Source: Lytechinus pictus (taxonomy: Eukaryota > Echinodermata > Echinoidea > Temnopleuroida > Toxopneustidae). Taken from it: a stretch of DNA of 64,000 bases. The notes under the pieces are model-generated. The model ran no database searches, was not told the DNA's origin, and saw nothing but the letters and a program-made list of their open reading frames with translations. A program made the position numbers and the translations under genes. How positions within the stretch are numbered: position 1 is the stretch's first letter; every line of letters starts with the position of its first letter. Positions 1 to 11,286 of this stretch are shown piece after piece. The stretch lies in NCBI RefSeq assembly GCF_037042905.1, contig NC_087247.1:45252420-45316419 (forward strand), in the 5' to 3' direction.

Positions 1-330
1 CACACAGCCACATTAAAAATTTGATAATCAGATTTTTCTGCAATAGCACTGAATAAAGACAAATGGCAATATATATCTAAGTAAATCATTCATTAGGGCC
101 TACTTTTATTAGTAAAAAAATAGTAGAGATGGCACATTAAATCAAATGGCATTATTGCAATCATTATTTTTGTTGGTAAAAGAAATAAAGAAATAGTACG
201 GATGGCACATTAAAATACAACAAACAATACTTCAAATTTAACATGTCTAAAATGATAATAATTACAAATATGTTTCCTTTTTTTATTTTAAAAATGACTC
301 TAGCAAATTAAACAAGGCAAACGCCAAGCG
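1..330. other. AT-rich non-coding DNA
   Basis: No gene, RNA gene or clear repeat boundary is visible. Short stretches recur (a run reading roughly ATGGCACATTAAA appears twice near 130 and 207), so this may be an old repeat flank. Confidence 0.5.
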
Positions 331-1462
331 TTGTCTCGCCTGCATATTGCAGTCATGAAGAGACTGCATGTCAAAACTACATGTATGCTATATGACTTAG
401 ATGGACCTCTGTTATGAGTTTGGCGATCCCACCTCGAAGCTATAGAAAGTTATTGTGTGTACAACACAGCACAGTGCCAGTCATGGAAAGTTCATTGACC
501 TTTGACCTTATTCAAATTCGACTCATATTCGAACTTGACCTGTACCTTCAAGAGATGAACGTCTGTTATGAATTTGGTGATCTCACCTCGAAGCTATAGA
601 AAGTTATTGTGTGTACAACACAGCACAGTGCCAGTCATGGAAAGTTCATTGACCTTTGACCTTATTCAAATTCGACTCATATTCGAACTTGACCTGTGCC
701 TTCAGGAGATGGACCTCTGGTATGAATTTGGTGATCCCACCTCGAAGATATAGAAAGCTATTATGTGTACAACACAGCACAGTGCCAGTCATGGAAAGTT
801 CATTGACCTTTGACCTTATTCAAATTCGACTCATATTCGAACTTGACCTGTGCCTTCAGGAGATGGACCTCTGGTATGAATTTGGTGATCCCACCTCGAA
901 GATATAGAAAGTTATTATGTGTACAACACAGCACAGTGCCAGTCATGGAAAGTTCATTGACCTTTGACCTTATTCAAATTCAACTCATATTCGAACTTGA
1001 CCTGTGCCTTCAGGAGATGGACCTCTGGTATGAATTTGGTGATCCCACCTCGAAGATATAGAAAGTTATTATGTGTACAACACAGCACAGAGCCAGTCAT
1101 GGAAAGTTCATTGACCTTTGACCTTATTCAAATTCGACTCATATTCGAACTTGACCTGTGCCTTCAGGAGATGGACCTCTGGTATGAATTTGGTGATCCC
1201 ACCTCGAAGATATAGAAAGTTATTATGTGTACAACACAGCAGTGCCAGTCATGGAAAGTTCATTGACCTTTGACCTCATTTAAATTCGACTCATATTCAA
1301 ACTTGACCTGTGCCTTCAGGAGATGGACCTCTGGTATGGATTTGGTGATCCCACCTCGAAGCTATAGAAAGTTATTGGGTGTACAACACAATTGTTGACG
1401 ACGACGCCGACACCGGAAATAGTGATACCTAGATGTCTCGCTCCGCTACGCAGGCGAGACAA
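331..1462. repeat. Inverted-repeat element with a central 154-bp tandem array
   Basis: The segment starts with TTGTCTCGCCTGC (331-343) and ends with its exact complement GCAGGCGAGACAA (1450-1462). Between them about 6.4 head-to-tail copies of a 154-bp unit run from about 401 to 1385. The marker ATGGAAAGTTCATTGACC starts at 483, 637, 791, 945, 1099 and 1251; the last step is 152 because two bases are lost. Copies are nearly identical, so the array is young or homogenised. 154 is not a multiple of three, so the short open frames through it are by-products. A short end plus a central tandem array recalls Helitron/Helentron-related non-autonomous elements; that placement is inference. Confidence 0.85.
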
Positions 1463-1639
1463 AAATGGCTCTTGGAAATTGAAAAGTGGCTCCCATAAAT
1501 TTGTGACCAGTGAGAAAAATGGCTCCTGTAAAAAAAAAGTATTTTTTTCCCTGATATATATATTATTTTAGTAACACACATTGAGCACATTGAGGAGTAC
1601 AGAAGCATGTTGAGATATTGAAAGGGGTAGAATAAGCTG

Positions 1640-1938
1640 TTAAGAATTGAATGAAATTTACAAATGGGAGAGAAGCCGAAGGGGGGGGGGGCAAAGATGT
1701 GGAGACAGAAAGGGGGTTTGAGAGAAAAGAGGGGAATTAACTAAAGGAACAGCAGTCAGGAGAGGGAAAGAGAGAGGGGGAATGAAATTAAAGGAAGACA
1801 TGCATACGATAAAAGAGTCCTCGTAGGGGGAGTGAGAGAGAAAGGAGGAAGAGGAAATGGAACTGAGAGATCATAATGAGATAAGAAAGAAGTAGTAGTG
1901 CAGGGGCAGATCTATCGCCAATAAGGGGGGGGGGGGGG
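1640..1938. repeat. Purine-rich low-complexity DNA with two poly-G tracts
   Basis: The + strand is almost entirely G and A, with G runs near 1681-1691 and 1925-1938. No coding content. Confidence 0.6.
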
Positions 1939-1940
1939 GA

Positions 1941-2316
1941 ATTGCCAATTCGTCTACTGCCAACCCGTCCTCTCACCACATGGTCTATTTTCATTTAGTC
2001 TAATGCCATTCTGTCCATCAACATTTCGTTTTACAACCATTTGGTCCATTAACCATTTGGTCCAATCATCACTTCGTCTAATAACCATCTCGTCTATGAC
2101 CATTTAGTCTCATAACCGGTTGGTCTAATACCCATTTTATTTTCATTCATTTTGCACAATTAACACTTATAGTTCAATTAGATAAAATGGTATATGGAGC
2201 AAATGGCTGTCGGGTCAACTGGTCATTAGATGGAATGGCATTAGACTAAATGAAAAAAGACCATGAGGTGAGTGGACAAACTGATGGACCAAACGATAGT
2301 AGACGAGTTGGCAATT
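1941..2316. repeat. Foldback (long inverted repeat) element
   Basis: The left part (about 1941-2020) and the right part (about 2230-2316) are reverse complements with scattered mismatches; for example GGCATTAGACTAAATGAAAA on the right matches the complement of the left arm. The middle is a degenerate string of CCATTTGGTC/TAATAACC-like short words. Both arms end in ATTGCCAATT and its complement. Looks like a non-autonomous foldback or MITE-type element. Confidence 0.7.
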
Positions 2317-2485
2317 AGACAAATTGGAAATAAACCGGGGAAGGGGCCGAAAAATATTTTCACCCATATATTCCACAATCAGCCGCTCAAAGTTGATAGG
2401 GGTAGTCCCAACAGTCACTTCTTTATTCTTATTAAACAACATACACAAAAAACAATATACATGTACAATAATCTTATAGCCCCTA

Positions 2486-4045
2486 TGGTGCGAGCGCGAA
2501 GCGTGAGCTAAAATATTTTTGAAATTTCATGTATTCTATCATCAAATTTGAACATTCTGGGCAATGTTTGTGAACTTGAACAAGGTGCGTATTTAACTAA
2601 AATTGATGCGAGCGCGAAGGACGAGCAAAAAAAAAAAGAAAAAGAAAAGAGAGAAATATACGTTCTGGCCTGATCGGAAAGGGACTTGCTAATGGCGGTT
2701 TACAGTTAGCCATGAAGATGATGAATCAAAATAATGCGAGCGCAGAAAATGTTTGAAATTCTGACCATAAAAATGGACATTCCAAGCACTAGTACGTTGT
2801 GTAATCATGACCAGAATAAGTGATATAGGTACACAGTGCGAGCATGAAGCGTGAGCGGATAAAATTGAGATTTATAGGATTAAAACGGAACACTATTTTA
2901 TATTCATGTTTTCTAATGGGTAATTGGTTATCGTCTTACATTTATAATGCAAGCGCGAGAAGAAAAATTTTGATATTCTGATCTGAAGCGAGATAATTAA
3001 ATCATATTTTCAATACAGGATAAGCAGCCAATCTCAATAAACATGCGTGTTCTAGAATTTGTGAAAGTCTAAATACACTTTTTATCACGGAAATCAATAA
3101 TGCGAGCGCGAAGCGCGAACTGAAAATATTGGATATTCCGATGTGAAAAGGTCAAATTAAGCACTATTTAAAGTGCTGTGGAGGAAAATAATTGTGAAGT
3201 GGACATGGATCACTCTTAATAAATGAGGCGAAGGCAAAGCACGAACTGAAGTTATTCTGGCCTAGGACCGGGACATTCTAAGAACATTTTTTCATCATAT
3301 GAATGACTGTCTTCCGATTCCTCTTCCCAAGCACAAAAAGAAACATGTCAATCTTCCATTCTGAAAAAAGTGACAATTTAATTACGGGAATTAATGAAAA
3401 TGTTGTTATCTTATTTACTAATCTAATAAACCTAATGAGAGCGCTAAATTTGTTGATATTAAAGCCTTAAAAGTGGACATTTTAAGCACTTTTGTAATTA
3501 TGAATAGGATGCATTAATTAACGTACTTTTAAAAATTAATGCGAACGGCAATTGCGAGCGAATTTTTCTTATAAACTGTCATGAAAAGGGGATTTTAAGT
3601 TGTTTGATTTATATATAATATTTGAGGTATACATAACTCACCAATTCAAGCGCTTGTGCGCAATGCTAGCAGATAGGATTTGACAATCAGACCTTAAAAG
3701 TTATATTTTGAGAAATTTATGGAATAAATAGGTACTCCACAAATAGAATAGGTACTCCACAATAGAATAGAATAGGTACTCCACAAATCAAATAATGCTA
3801 GGGCACAGCGTGAGCTAAAAATGTTTATACTCAGATCATAAAACGAATATTTTACAAAGCACTTTTTTATTGATTCATTAATCAAACAGAATAATGAAAG
3901 TTCAATGTCCTAGCTGACTGACAGTATATGTTTTGTATTTTGACTGCAAAGCTTGAAATTTCAAGCTCCATATCAGCCTATTGAGCAATATGTATATATC
4001 TCATCGAAAATGAGCAATGCGAGTGCGAAGCGCGAGCGAAAATAT
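2486..4045. repeat. Decayed tandem array carrying the GCGAGCGCGAAGCGCGAGC motif
   Basis: A GC-rich core related to GCGAGCGCGAAGCGCGAGC recurs in otherwise AT-rich DNA near 2489, 2605, 2735, 2836, 2947, 3101, 3227, 3434, 3540, 3793 and 4016, mostly 100-155 bases apart. Between cores the text is also related (variants of 'ATATTCTGACCTGAAAAG' and 'ACATTTTAAGCAC'). This is an old tandem array of about 110-150-bp units. The core recurs on the opposite strand near 15555-15640. Confidence 0.7.
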
Positions 4046-4527
4046 CAATTTTAAATTTTTTTTTTAATCATCAAAGTCTCCCCTCCCTAATTTTATTCAC
4101 TTTTCTCCCTTCTTCCTTTTCCCCTCTCTTTTCCTTCTTTCTTTCTCCCTTTTTTGGTCTTTAATCCGCCAACAGGGGGGTGGGGGGGGGGTGACCGGGC
4201 CACTGGATCCTTTTCAGTGCTAGCAATGGTGGCGGGAGAAAGAAAGCATTTGAATAATTCACCTCACATGGTAAACAGGAAAATATGAAATGGCTAAATT
4301 TTGAAAATCATTAATGTGGAGCCCTATTCAAGTTTAGTTTCATCTACATCATCACCTTGACAGGGGCTCATCCAGGATTTTCCAAAGTGGGGGCATTCAA
4401 TACAAAAAATAAACAAGACCCAGTATACTAGACCCCCCCTCCTTAATAGGTGAAATTTTGCTAGGAAAAATCATTCCATACACAATGTTTCGTTCCAGGG
4501 AAAAGTTGACAAAAAAGTCCTCACTTG

Positions 4528-4625
4528 AAAAGTTCTCTCCTTCTACCCCCGTCTCGATCGGCCATTTTTGTTAAAAATCGTAACAAAATGGCTGATCGAG
4601 ACTGGGGTAGAAGGAGAGAACTTTT
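4528..4625. repeat. Hairpin with ~40-bp arms
   Basis: Arm 4528-4568 is the reverse complement of 4585-4625 with only a few mismatches, around a 16-base spacer. RNA from either strand would form a long stem-loop. Two short mirrored open frames over it are a consequence of the symmetry. Confidence 0.8.
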
Positions 4626-5250
4626 CGTTTTTTGAGGTTCCAGTCTGTGCCCAGATGTCAGGAAACTGCCACTTGTTCACTGCAACCACCCTGCCTGTGG
4701 GGAATCTACAGGTTGGACTATGGCATGCCAATGCTGTACAGAGCACACACTTTAAAAAATGATTAAAATATCACTTTTGTGACCAAAATTACTAATTTTA
4801 ATACAGTTGCAATTTATTTTTCATTAGAAACTTGGGAATAATTTTTGTATTCACTAGAGCGCTCAAAAACGTTAATTTTGGGCATATTTTTGTGTACGCC
4901 CTCTATTGGTGGAAAATAATATGGCAAGAAAATTTTCATTTTTTATCTCTATTTTTAATTAAGAAAAAAATAATTTAAAGAATCAAATTTACTTAAGGGC
5001 CAAGTTGTATGACAAATAGGTGTAATGTAAACTGTCAGTGTAAAAAAAATCAAGCATTTGTCCCAAAGAAAAAGAGAAAATAAGCCAAACATTGCCATCC
5101 TTATTTTGCCACACATGGAGATACAACTGTTTTTACTTGCACGCTGTAAGCAATTTTTTATCAAATAATGTACATACACTTGCACGCTGCACTTCACCAG
5201 TACGACAATACACCAGACGGTGGACTGTACTGTTTCCAGAAGAAGAAGAA

Positions 5251-5277
5251 GAGAACAAGGTTATATCATAACCTTGT
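5251..5277. repeat. Short perfect hairpin
   Basis: GAACAAGGTTAT and its complement ATAACCTTGTTC are separated by three bases. No U-run or gene context gives it a role. Confidence 0.5.
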
Positions 5278-5394
5278 TCATTGAATGAGTGGAAACTGCC
5301 ACTCGTTAGACCTTCATCCATATAATCATGGTAATTGTATACTTTCTGTTTTCACAATTCATTTGGAGAAATATTTAGACCATAAATCACCCTA

Positions 5395-5780
5395 GTCCCG
5401 TGAGTATGGTCAAATACACTCCTAGTACCAATGAGGTCCAAACATTAACATGTATGGACCTCATAGGCGACATTACCCAAATTATGGGTTGGACAATGCT
5501 GTTCTGATTTCCAACCCAAGACTTTGGTAAATGTACACCTTAATACAAGTTAGAGTTATCCGATATACCTTTCATTCGGACGGCAAACCTTTATTTAGTT
5601 GTAAAAATAGTTGAAATTAAAATCGATTATTGTTAAACTTACATTTCAGGCCCATTTATTGATTTTCGGTGAGCGTTCCACACAGCTGCGACGAGTGATC
5701 AACTCCGAAGTGATACGCGTACTGGTCAGCTGATCGGTCAGGTGATCGGTTGGTTATCTTTTTGTCAGACGTTCATAATT
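5395..5780. repeat. Partial copy of the repeat found again at about 7.95-8.34 kb
   Basis: A block near 5417-5472 (ACTCCTAGTACCAATGAGGT onward) recurs almost unchanged at 7978-8033. Each copy contains a small inverted repeat (ATGAGGTCC ... GGACCTCAT), and each is followed a few hundred bases on by a related CAGCTGATCGGTCAGGTGATC-like stretch and a run ending AATTTATAA/AATTTTATTA. I infer one dispersed element or segmental duplication in two places. Confidence 0.6.
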
Positions 5781-5861
5781 TATGTTAAGCGTATCAATCT
5801 TCAGTATCTTGATTTCAAAGCATCAGTATTGCAGAGAAAAGTCATTATTGATTGGAATCAG

Positions 5862-6580
5862 TGGCGGGGGGGGGGGGGGGGGGAGGGGGGGGGGTGAGCA
5901 TTTCTGCCCGTTCCCCCTTTTGAGATTTATAGTAAACATTTTGGAATTAAATATGTTATTAATACTAGTTATGTGCCCCCCCCTCATGAGAATCACGTAC
6001 AGCATTATTTGTAATGGGGATATTTCGTTCATATTCTTTTCTCTTTTTTGCCTTTTTTTTTAATTGCCAAATTCAAAATTTTACTGGGAACAAATTAACA
6101 ATATGACTTTCTATACATCACTTTTAGGGACAAACTTTTTTTTTATGGGGGTGGGGGTTGGGGGCTTGCCAAATATAATCAATGGTGGAAAAAATGACCT
6201 TCTTTTTAGTGACAACTTTATAAAAAAAATTTACGCGAGACAAAATGACCTTCGATCATTGCTATAGTTAAAACCTTTTTTTTTTTTTTTTGTTTTTTTT
6301 TTTGGGGGGGGGGGTTGCCAAATATCACGTGGACAAAATGACTTTCCCTTTTCTTATTTTTGTGGGGGGGGGGGGGGGCTTGCCGAATATTACGCGGACA
6401 AAATGACTTTCATTTTGAGTGACCATTTTTTTTTAACTTGTCAAACTTTACGCGAGACAATATAATGACCGGTTTTTTTTTTTTAGTAAGAACCTTTTTT
6501 GGGAGTTGTCAAATTTTACTTGAGAAAATTCACCCCGCCCCCCCCCTACTTAATTTGGAAAATCTTGGATGCGCCTCTAT
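5862..6580. repeat. G-run element with degenerate ~65-95-bp tandem units
   Basis: Long G runs (5867-5893, 6304-6314, 6364-6378) alternate with related text: TTGCCAAATAT, (A)CGCGGACAAAATGAC and TTTTAGTGACAA. The right end (near 6545-6575) is the complement of a stretch near 4368-4390, marking an interspersed family with 'GCATCCAAGATTTTCCAAA' ends. No coding content; open frames here run through homopolymers. Confidence 0.6.
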
Positions 6581-6639
6581 ATAGTTTGAATCATAATGAA
6601 GATTAAGATCATGCGTATATATAGCTTACATCCACGGCA

Positions 6640-7560
6640 GAGGCGTAAACCGCCGGGGGCATGCAGGCTGGCCCTTGATCCCCGGTCCAGTGGATTTCAC
6701 CAAAAAAAAAACGGGATAAGAGAAAAGGAATGAAGGAAGGAAAAGAAAGAAAGAAAGAAAGAAAGAAAGACAGAAAGAGAAAGGGAAGAGAAATAAAAGG
6801 CCATAAAAAAGCAAAAGGAAAGAAAAATGCATGCGAGAATAATTCCGAATGTTATGTCAAAATCTATTGCAAAATTGATATTTGTAATAAAAGTGACAAA
6901 GGTTTTGCTCGCTCGCCTCTTCATCTGGTAGGCGCGTAGCTAGGGGCGGTGCCCCCCGAAAAAGGTCCCTCCCCCAAAAAAAAATAAGGAGGGAATAGAG
7001 AAAATAAAAAGCGAAATGAGAAAAGGGGGATGTATATAACTTAGTTTATAATTGTTTTTCCTTTTTTTGGGGGGAAGGGGTCAAAACATTAACGTTATGT
7101 TTTTCTATAAATAGGTCTAATTGCTAAATATCCAGAGTTATCGAGACCCACCTGCTGATATTGCACTGGGGGTACACGATGAAAGGGTTAGGCCTAGGGG
7201 CACCCGAAAGTTCTACAACCAAGATAAAAAAGAAATGAAGGGAATTAATGAAAAGAAAAGGAAAAGTGTAAGTTAAGATATCTATCTCAAATTTAGATTT
7301 GCACGAAAAGTTTTTTTCTCGCTTGCTTCACTCGCTTGGAACATATAAAGCAACTTTATTCCCACGCGCCATGTATGCCTACATTGGCCCTCTTTCTTTC
7401 TTTTATTATTTTTTTTTTTTACTCATCACGCTACCGTACTGCCACACACGGGTTTGCCCTAATGATCGTGGACAATCATAAAAAATATCATTTTCATACC
7501 ATGTGACTGGGAAATTTTTGGCTCCACCCCCCCCCCCCTCTCGATCCCTGTATCGATTTT
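6640..7560. other. Low-complexity DNA with homopolymer and GAAA-type runs
   Basis: Contains a (GAAA)n purine run at about 6727-6790, poly-T and poly-C tracts, and pieces of the G-run element family. I see no gene. Confidence 0.5.
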
Positions 7561-7604
7561 GACTTGATAGGGGCCTATACCTGATGGAATTAGCTTCATT
7601 CAAT

Positions 7605-8725
7605 ATAAAATCATAACGGATAGAACGCCTTGAATACAGGCCAAACAGCCTAACGACATTGCCGTGTCACGTGACAACCAGTATTAAACGAGAATGTGCA
7701 CAACCCTATGGCGACAAAATTTGCTGCAAAAGTTGAGCAAGTTCTGGACAAAAAGGCTTCAATACCCCAAGAAAAGACCAGGCGAGTACTATTTATACAT
7801 TTTTTCAATTTAGTAATATCTAGAGTCTAATTTAAGAACATATTTCGTCATGGAGCTCCATGGTAAGATCAAGTAATTTAAGTCCAACATTTAATTCGCG
7901 TGCACTCACTTTTTTAACACAGGAATTAATAGCCTTGGTGCTTAGAGTGGTCAAATACACGGTAAGCCCCTGCCCCCACTCCTAGTACCAATGAGGTCCA
8001 AACATTAGCATGTATGGACCTCATAGGCGACAATGCGTTAAAAACAGGTTAGAAGTAAAACCGTTACTGTTTCCTGCACCCAAGTATGATATTACTCCCT
8101 AAATACGAGTTTTTTCCTCGTTTGTTTATCATTTATTAAAAGATTGCCCATTAAATATCATCCTATTCCTACTTAACATTTAATAAAATAAAGGGAAACT
8201 TACATTTGAGTCCTTTTTCGATCTTTTCTTGGCAGTCAGTCCGGTCACCGTCGAGTGCAATCAAAGCGGTATGAAGCTGATTTTCAGATCACGTGATACG
8301 TGTAGTAATCACCTGATCTATCGACTATCCTTTTTTAAAGACCGCAACAATTATAAATTTTATTATAAAATATATATAGAATAAATTATTGCATGATATT
8401 ATATATATCTCTACAATTAAAAATATTTTGTGATATAAATTTAATATTTCACGTAAAAATCGCTATTTAACAAAATATTTATTAAAAAATCAAACAAAAT
8501 AAAAACGCCTTGGACACAGTGCAAAAAACCTAACGATTTGGCCGCGTTGTTAACAACTATCGTAAGGGGCGCTCTATTTATAAATAAAAAAGAATGTACA
8601 GCTGTCTACCGCGACGTGGTTTGTCGCAAGATTTGGGACAAATCCGTGGGAATTCTGGAGAAAATACATCAAAAGAACTGGCGAGTACCGTTTAAACATT
8701 ATCAAAGTAGTAAATAGATTATACA
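7605..8725. repeat. Two diverged direct copies of a ~900-bp segment
   Basis: Text near 7620-7800 (AACGCCTTGAATACAGGCCA through CAGGCGAGTACTATTTA) aligns with about 8505-8700 (AACGCCTTGGACACAGTGCA through CTGGCGAGTACCGTTTA), in the same order with many substitutions. The first copy has an ATG followed by 25 sense codons before a GCGAGT that could act as a GC-type donor; the second copy has no ATG there. A duplicated promoter and first exon is possible, but a decayed repeat is equally likely. Confidence 0.45.
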
Positions 8726-9536
8726 TACCTTGTAGATATATTTTGTTAAGTCATATCATTATCAATGCTTAGTTCTAAGCTAGGGCGGCCCAAATGCGCT
8801 TGAGTGGAGTCCCAGTTTATTAACACGGGTAAGTATCGGGGTGTCGCCTAGAGTGCCTGCCCCTGGCTCCCGCCCGCTCCCTGGGTTAAGGAGGGCCCTG
8901 CATCGTCATGATCGTATAGGCCTAGACCTACATCCAGATCCAGATAACGGACGATGGGTTGCGATGAGCACTGTTTACGCACGTGCATTGGATTTTCATT
9001 TGCCCATAGCAATATTGCTGAGTAGATCAGCCGACTTTTTGCGAACCCTAATTGAGGTAGGATTGATCGTGACTGAGCTGACACGAAAGCCTAGATGTGG
9101 GACAACGTTAGACTAGACTCTAGAGTCTGGCAGTGAGTAGAGAACTAGTAGTAGTATTCTGCGTACCAGGAGGTCCACTTGTATCTTAAAATTCAATTTG
9201 GTTTGATGATTGCCTTATGAATTTGCGATCTTAAAACTTTGTCCAAAGTTAGATCTTTATCATATCAAGACAAAACAAATAATAATATCCTTATTAATTT
9301 AAAAATACTTGCCATCCGTCGACATCGTGATGAATGGAATGATTCGTGTATCTTTGGCTATGCGCTATGGTACTTTTGCTATTTTTTTTTTCTCGATCGA
9401 GCAAAGAATCCCATATACAGCCTCCGGTATTTCATTGATTTCTTCTTCTTGTTTGTATGGAAGCTTAAAATGTAAGATGTTATTATAATCATCTCGTCAT
9501 GTCTACATCTTTTAGGCAAAATTAAGGATAAGATGA
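8726..9536. other. No recognisable feature
   Basis: GC content rises around 8840-9120, but the overlapping open frames on the two strands have no recognisable domain and no splice or start context that convinces me. Confidence 0.4.
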
Positions 9537-10866
9537 CGCCCAGAAGGAAAAACCAGTTCCACTACTGGACCAGTTAGACAAGTAGAATTTTAACTGGTAA
9601 CTCTGGAAATTGGAACATAGGTTTACTGGTCTAACTGGTCATACTGGTCCAGTTAAAATTGTACTGGTCCAGTTAAAAATTAAACTGGTCTTGAATTACT
9701 GGAATATTATACTGGTCTTGTTTCTGGTGGTTGTTACTGGTTACTGACCCAATTCAAGCTGGTCTTTACTGGTATTTTCTACTGGTCTGACTGGTCCTCG
9801 AACTGGTCGAACTGGTCTTCGTACTGGTCTTACTGGATCAATTTATTACATGCATTTGGTTTGTTATACCATGGTCAGTGAAATGTGATGGAAAAGATGG
9901 TTAGTAAATTAATCTTTCTGCTGTTATTTTAAATGTGATATATGATATTATACACATTTTCATTGTGAATTAGTTCACACACTTATTTAGAAAGTTTTTA
10001 AACAGCAATGAGTGCCATTGCATGGATATTCCATTCTAAATCCTGATTTTTCTGTTAAAAATAGGAAATATGCAAATGAGGTAAACCTGTGATCAGCATC
10101 ATCAGAATTACTGGTCTTGACCAGTTCAATTTCAAACAATGCATTACTTTAGACCAGTTGACTATATCAGGGGAATATATATCTTGCTTTGATCTTAATC
10201 ATAATTAAAGGAAATAATTATTTTAATGATAATGTTAATACTTGATAAGTATGATAATATTAATAATAATTACAATATCAATAACAATGATAACAGTATT
10301 AAGAATGATAACAATAATCATAATAATCATAATAATAATAATTATAATAATAATAATTATAATTATAAGAATGATGATAACAATGATAAATGATAATGAT
10401 AATAACTTTCTCTGAATTGCAAGATTCATTTTCCATAATTCGTCAAATGATCTAACTTGAAATAAAGTCATTTATTGGACCAGTAACACCAGTTTGATGA
10501 AAAACAATTTAACTGGTATATTACTACTTTGCTTCAACTGGAATGCAATTGTTTGAACTGGTCTCCAGTTGATTTTTAATGGTCAAGTTAAAAATCAACT
10601 GGTCCAGTAAACATATACTGGAAACCAGTAAAAATCTACTGGAAACCATTTATTGGACCAGTAACACCAGTTTGACGAAAAACAATTTAACTGGTATTAC
10701 TACTTTGTTTCAACTGGAATGCAATTGTTGGAACTGGTATCCAGTTGATTTTTACTGGTCCAGTTAAAAATCAACTGGCCCAGTAAAAATATACTGGAAA
10801 CCAGTAAAATTATACTGGAAACCAGTAAAAATTCTTACTGGTCTTACTGGTTTTTCCTTCTGGGCG
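9537..10866. mobile_element. Non-autonomous DNA element saturated with CCAGT/ACTGG words
   Basis: The ends are perfect inverted repeats: CGCCCAGAAGGAAAAACCAG at 9537-9556 and its complement at 10847-10866. The interior is packed with ACTGG/CCAGT pentamers in both orientations, near both ends and again near 10100-10160. Two adjacent copies of a ~172-bp block lie at about 10473-10645 and 10646-10815. A TAA/ATAATA-rich microsatellite (about 10220-10410) separates the halves. No coding frame. It behaves like a MITE; I cannot name the superfamily because no clear target duplication flanks it. Confidence 0.75.
10220..10410. repeat. AT-rich (ATAATA)n microsatellite
   Basis: Dense TAATAATAAT-type repeats interspersed with GATAA words. 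On the minus strand it reads as a long isoleucine-rich open frame, which is an artefact of the repeat. Confidence 0.8.
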
Positions 10867-10912
10867 GGATCTCTCGTCATGTCAACATCCCGACGTGGGC
10901 CACACCAAGTGA

Positions 10913-11059
10913 CCAGGGGCCGCGGAACCGGGGGGGGGGGGGGCTTCAGCCCCCCCACTTTTTTCCAAAACCGTGTACAAAAACGTAAAAATGACCATAT
11001 GATTGTGATTTTTAGCATGGTCAGCCCCCCCACTTTGAAAACCGTTCCGCGGCCCCTGG
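10913..11059. mobile_element. Short palindromic MITE-like element
   Basis: CCAGGGGCCGCGGAAC (10913-10928) is matched by GTTCCGCGGCCCCTGG (11044-11059). Further in, both arms carry poly-G/poly-C and related ACTTTT/AAAACCG text. Length 147 bp. No coding content. Confidence 0.75.
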
Positions 11060-11286
11060 ACCTTTCCTCCGACTCGGTTTCCTTTCCTCATACAGGATCC
11101 TATACGTCTGACCATGGACCTAGGTCCATGGTTTGATCAAAGTGTGCTTCAATATATTTGTCGTAATTCAAGTCATTTAAGTAGGCCTACTTTGATTATT
11201 ATATTGTATTGTCGATATTATGGCATATGCCTCTCGAAATTCCCCCGGGAGTCCCCCTTCTTATTATCGCTCATATATATTATAAT

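Noticed and set aside
414-1215. Five overlapping open frames giving repetitive 61-83-residue proteins
   Set aside because: They arise from a 154-bp tandem repeat whose length shifts frame with each unit; no start context or domain.
331-1462. CRISPR-like array
   Set aside because: Repeats are contiguous with no unique spacers, unit is 154 bp, and the surrounding DNA is eukaryotic with spliceosomal introns.
6626-6939. Phe/Leu- and Lys/Arg-rich frames on opposite strands
   Set aside because: Product of a (GAAA)n purine run read on both strands.
8841-9116. 91-residue frame with Arg/Pro-rich start
   Set aside because: An equally long frame lies on the other strand, there is no recognisable domain, and no splice partner is seen.
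10235-10471. Isoleucine-rich minus-strand frame
   Set aside because: Translation of an ATAATA microsatellite.
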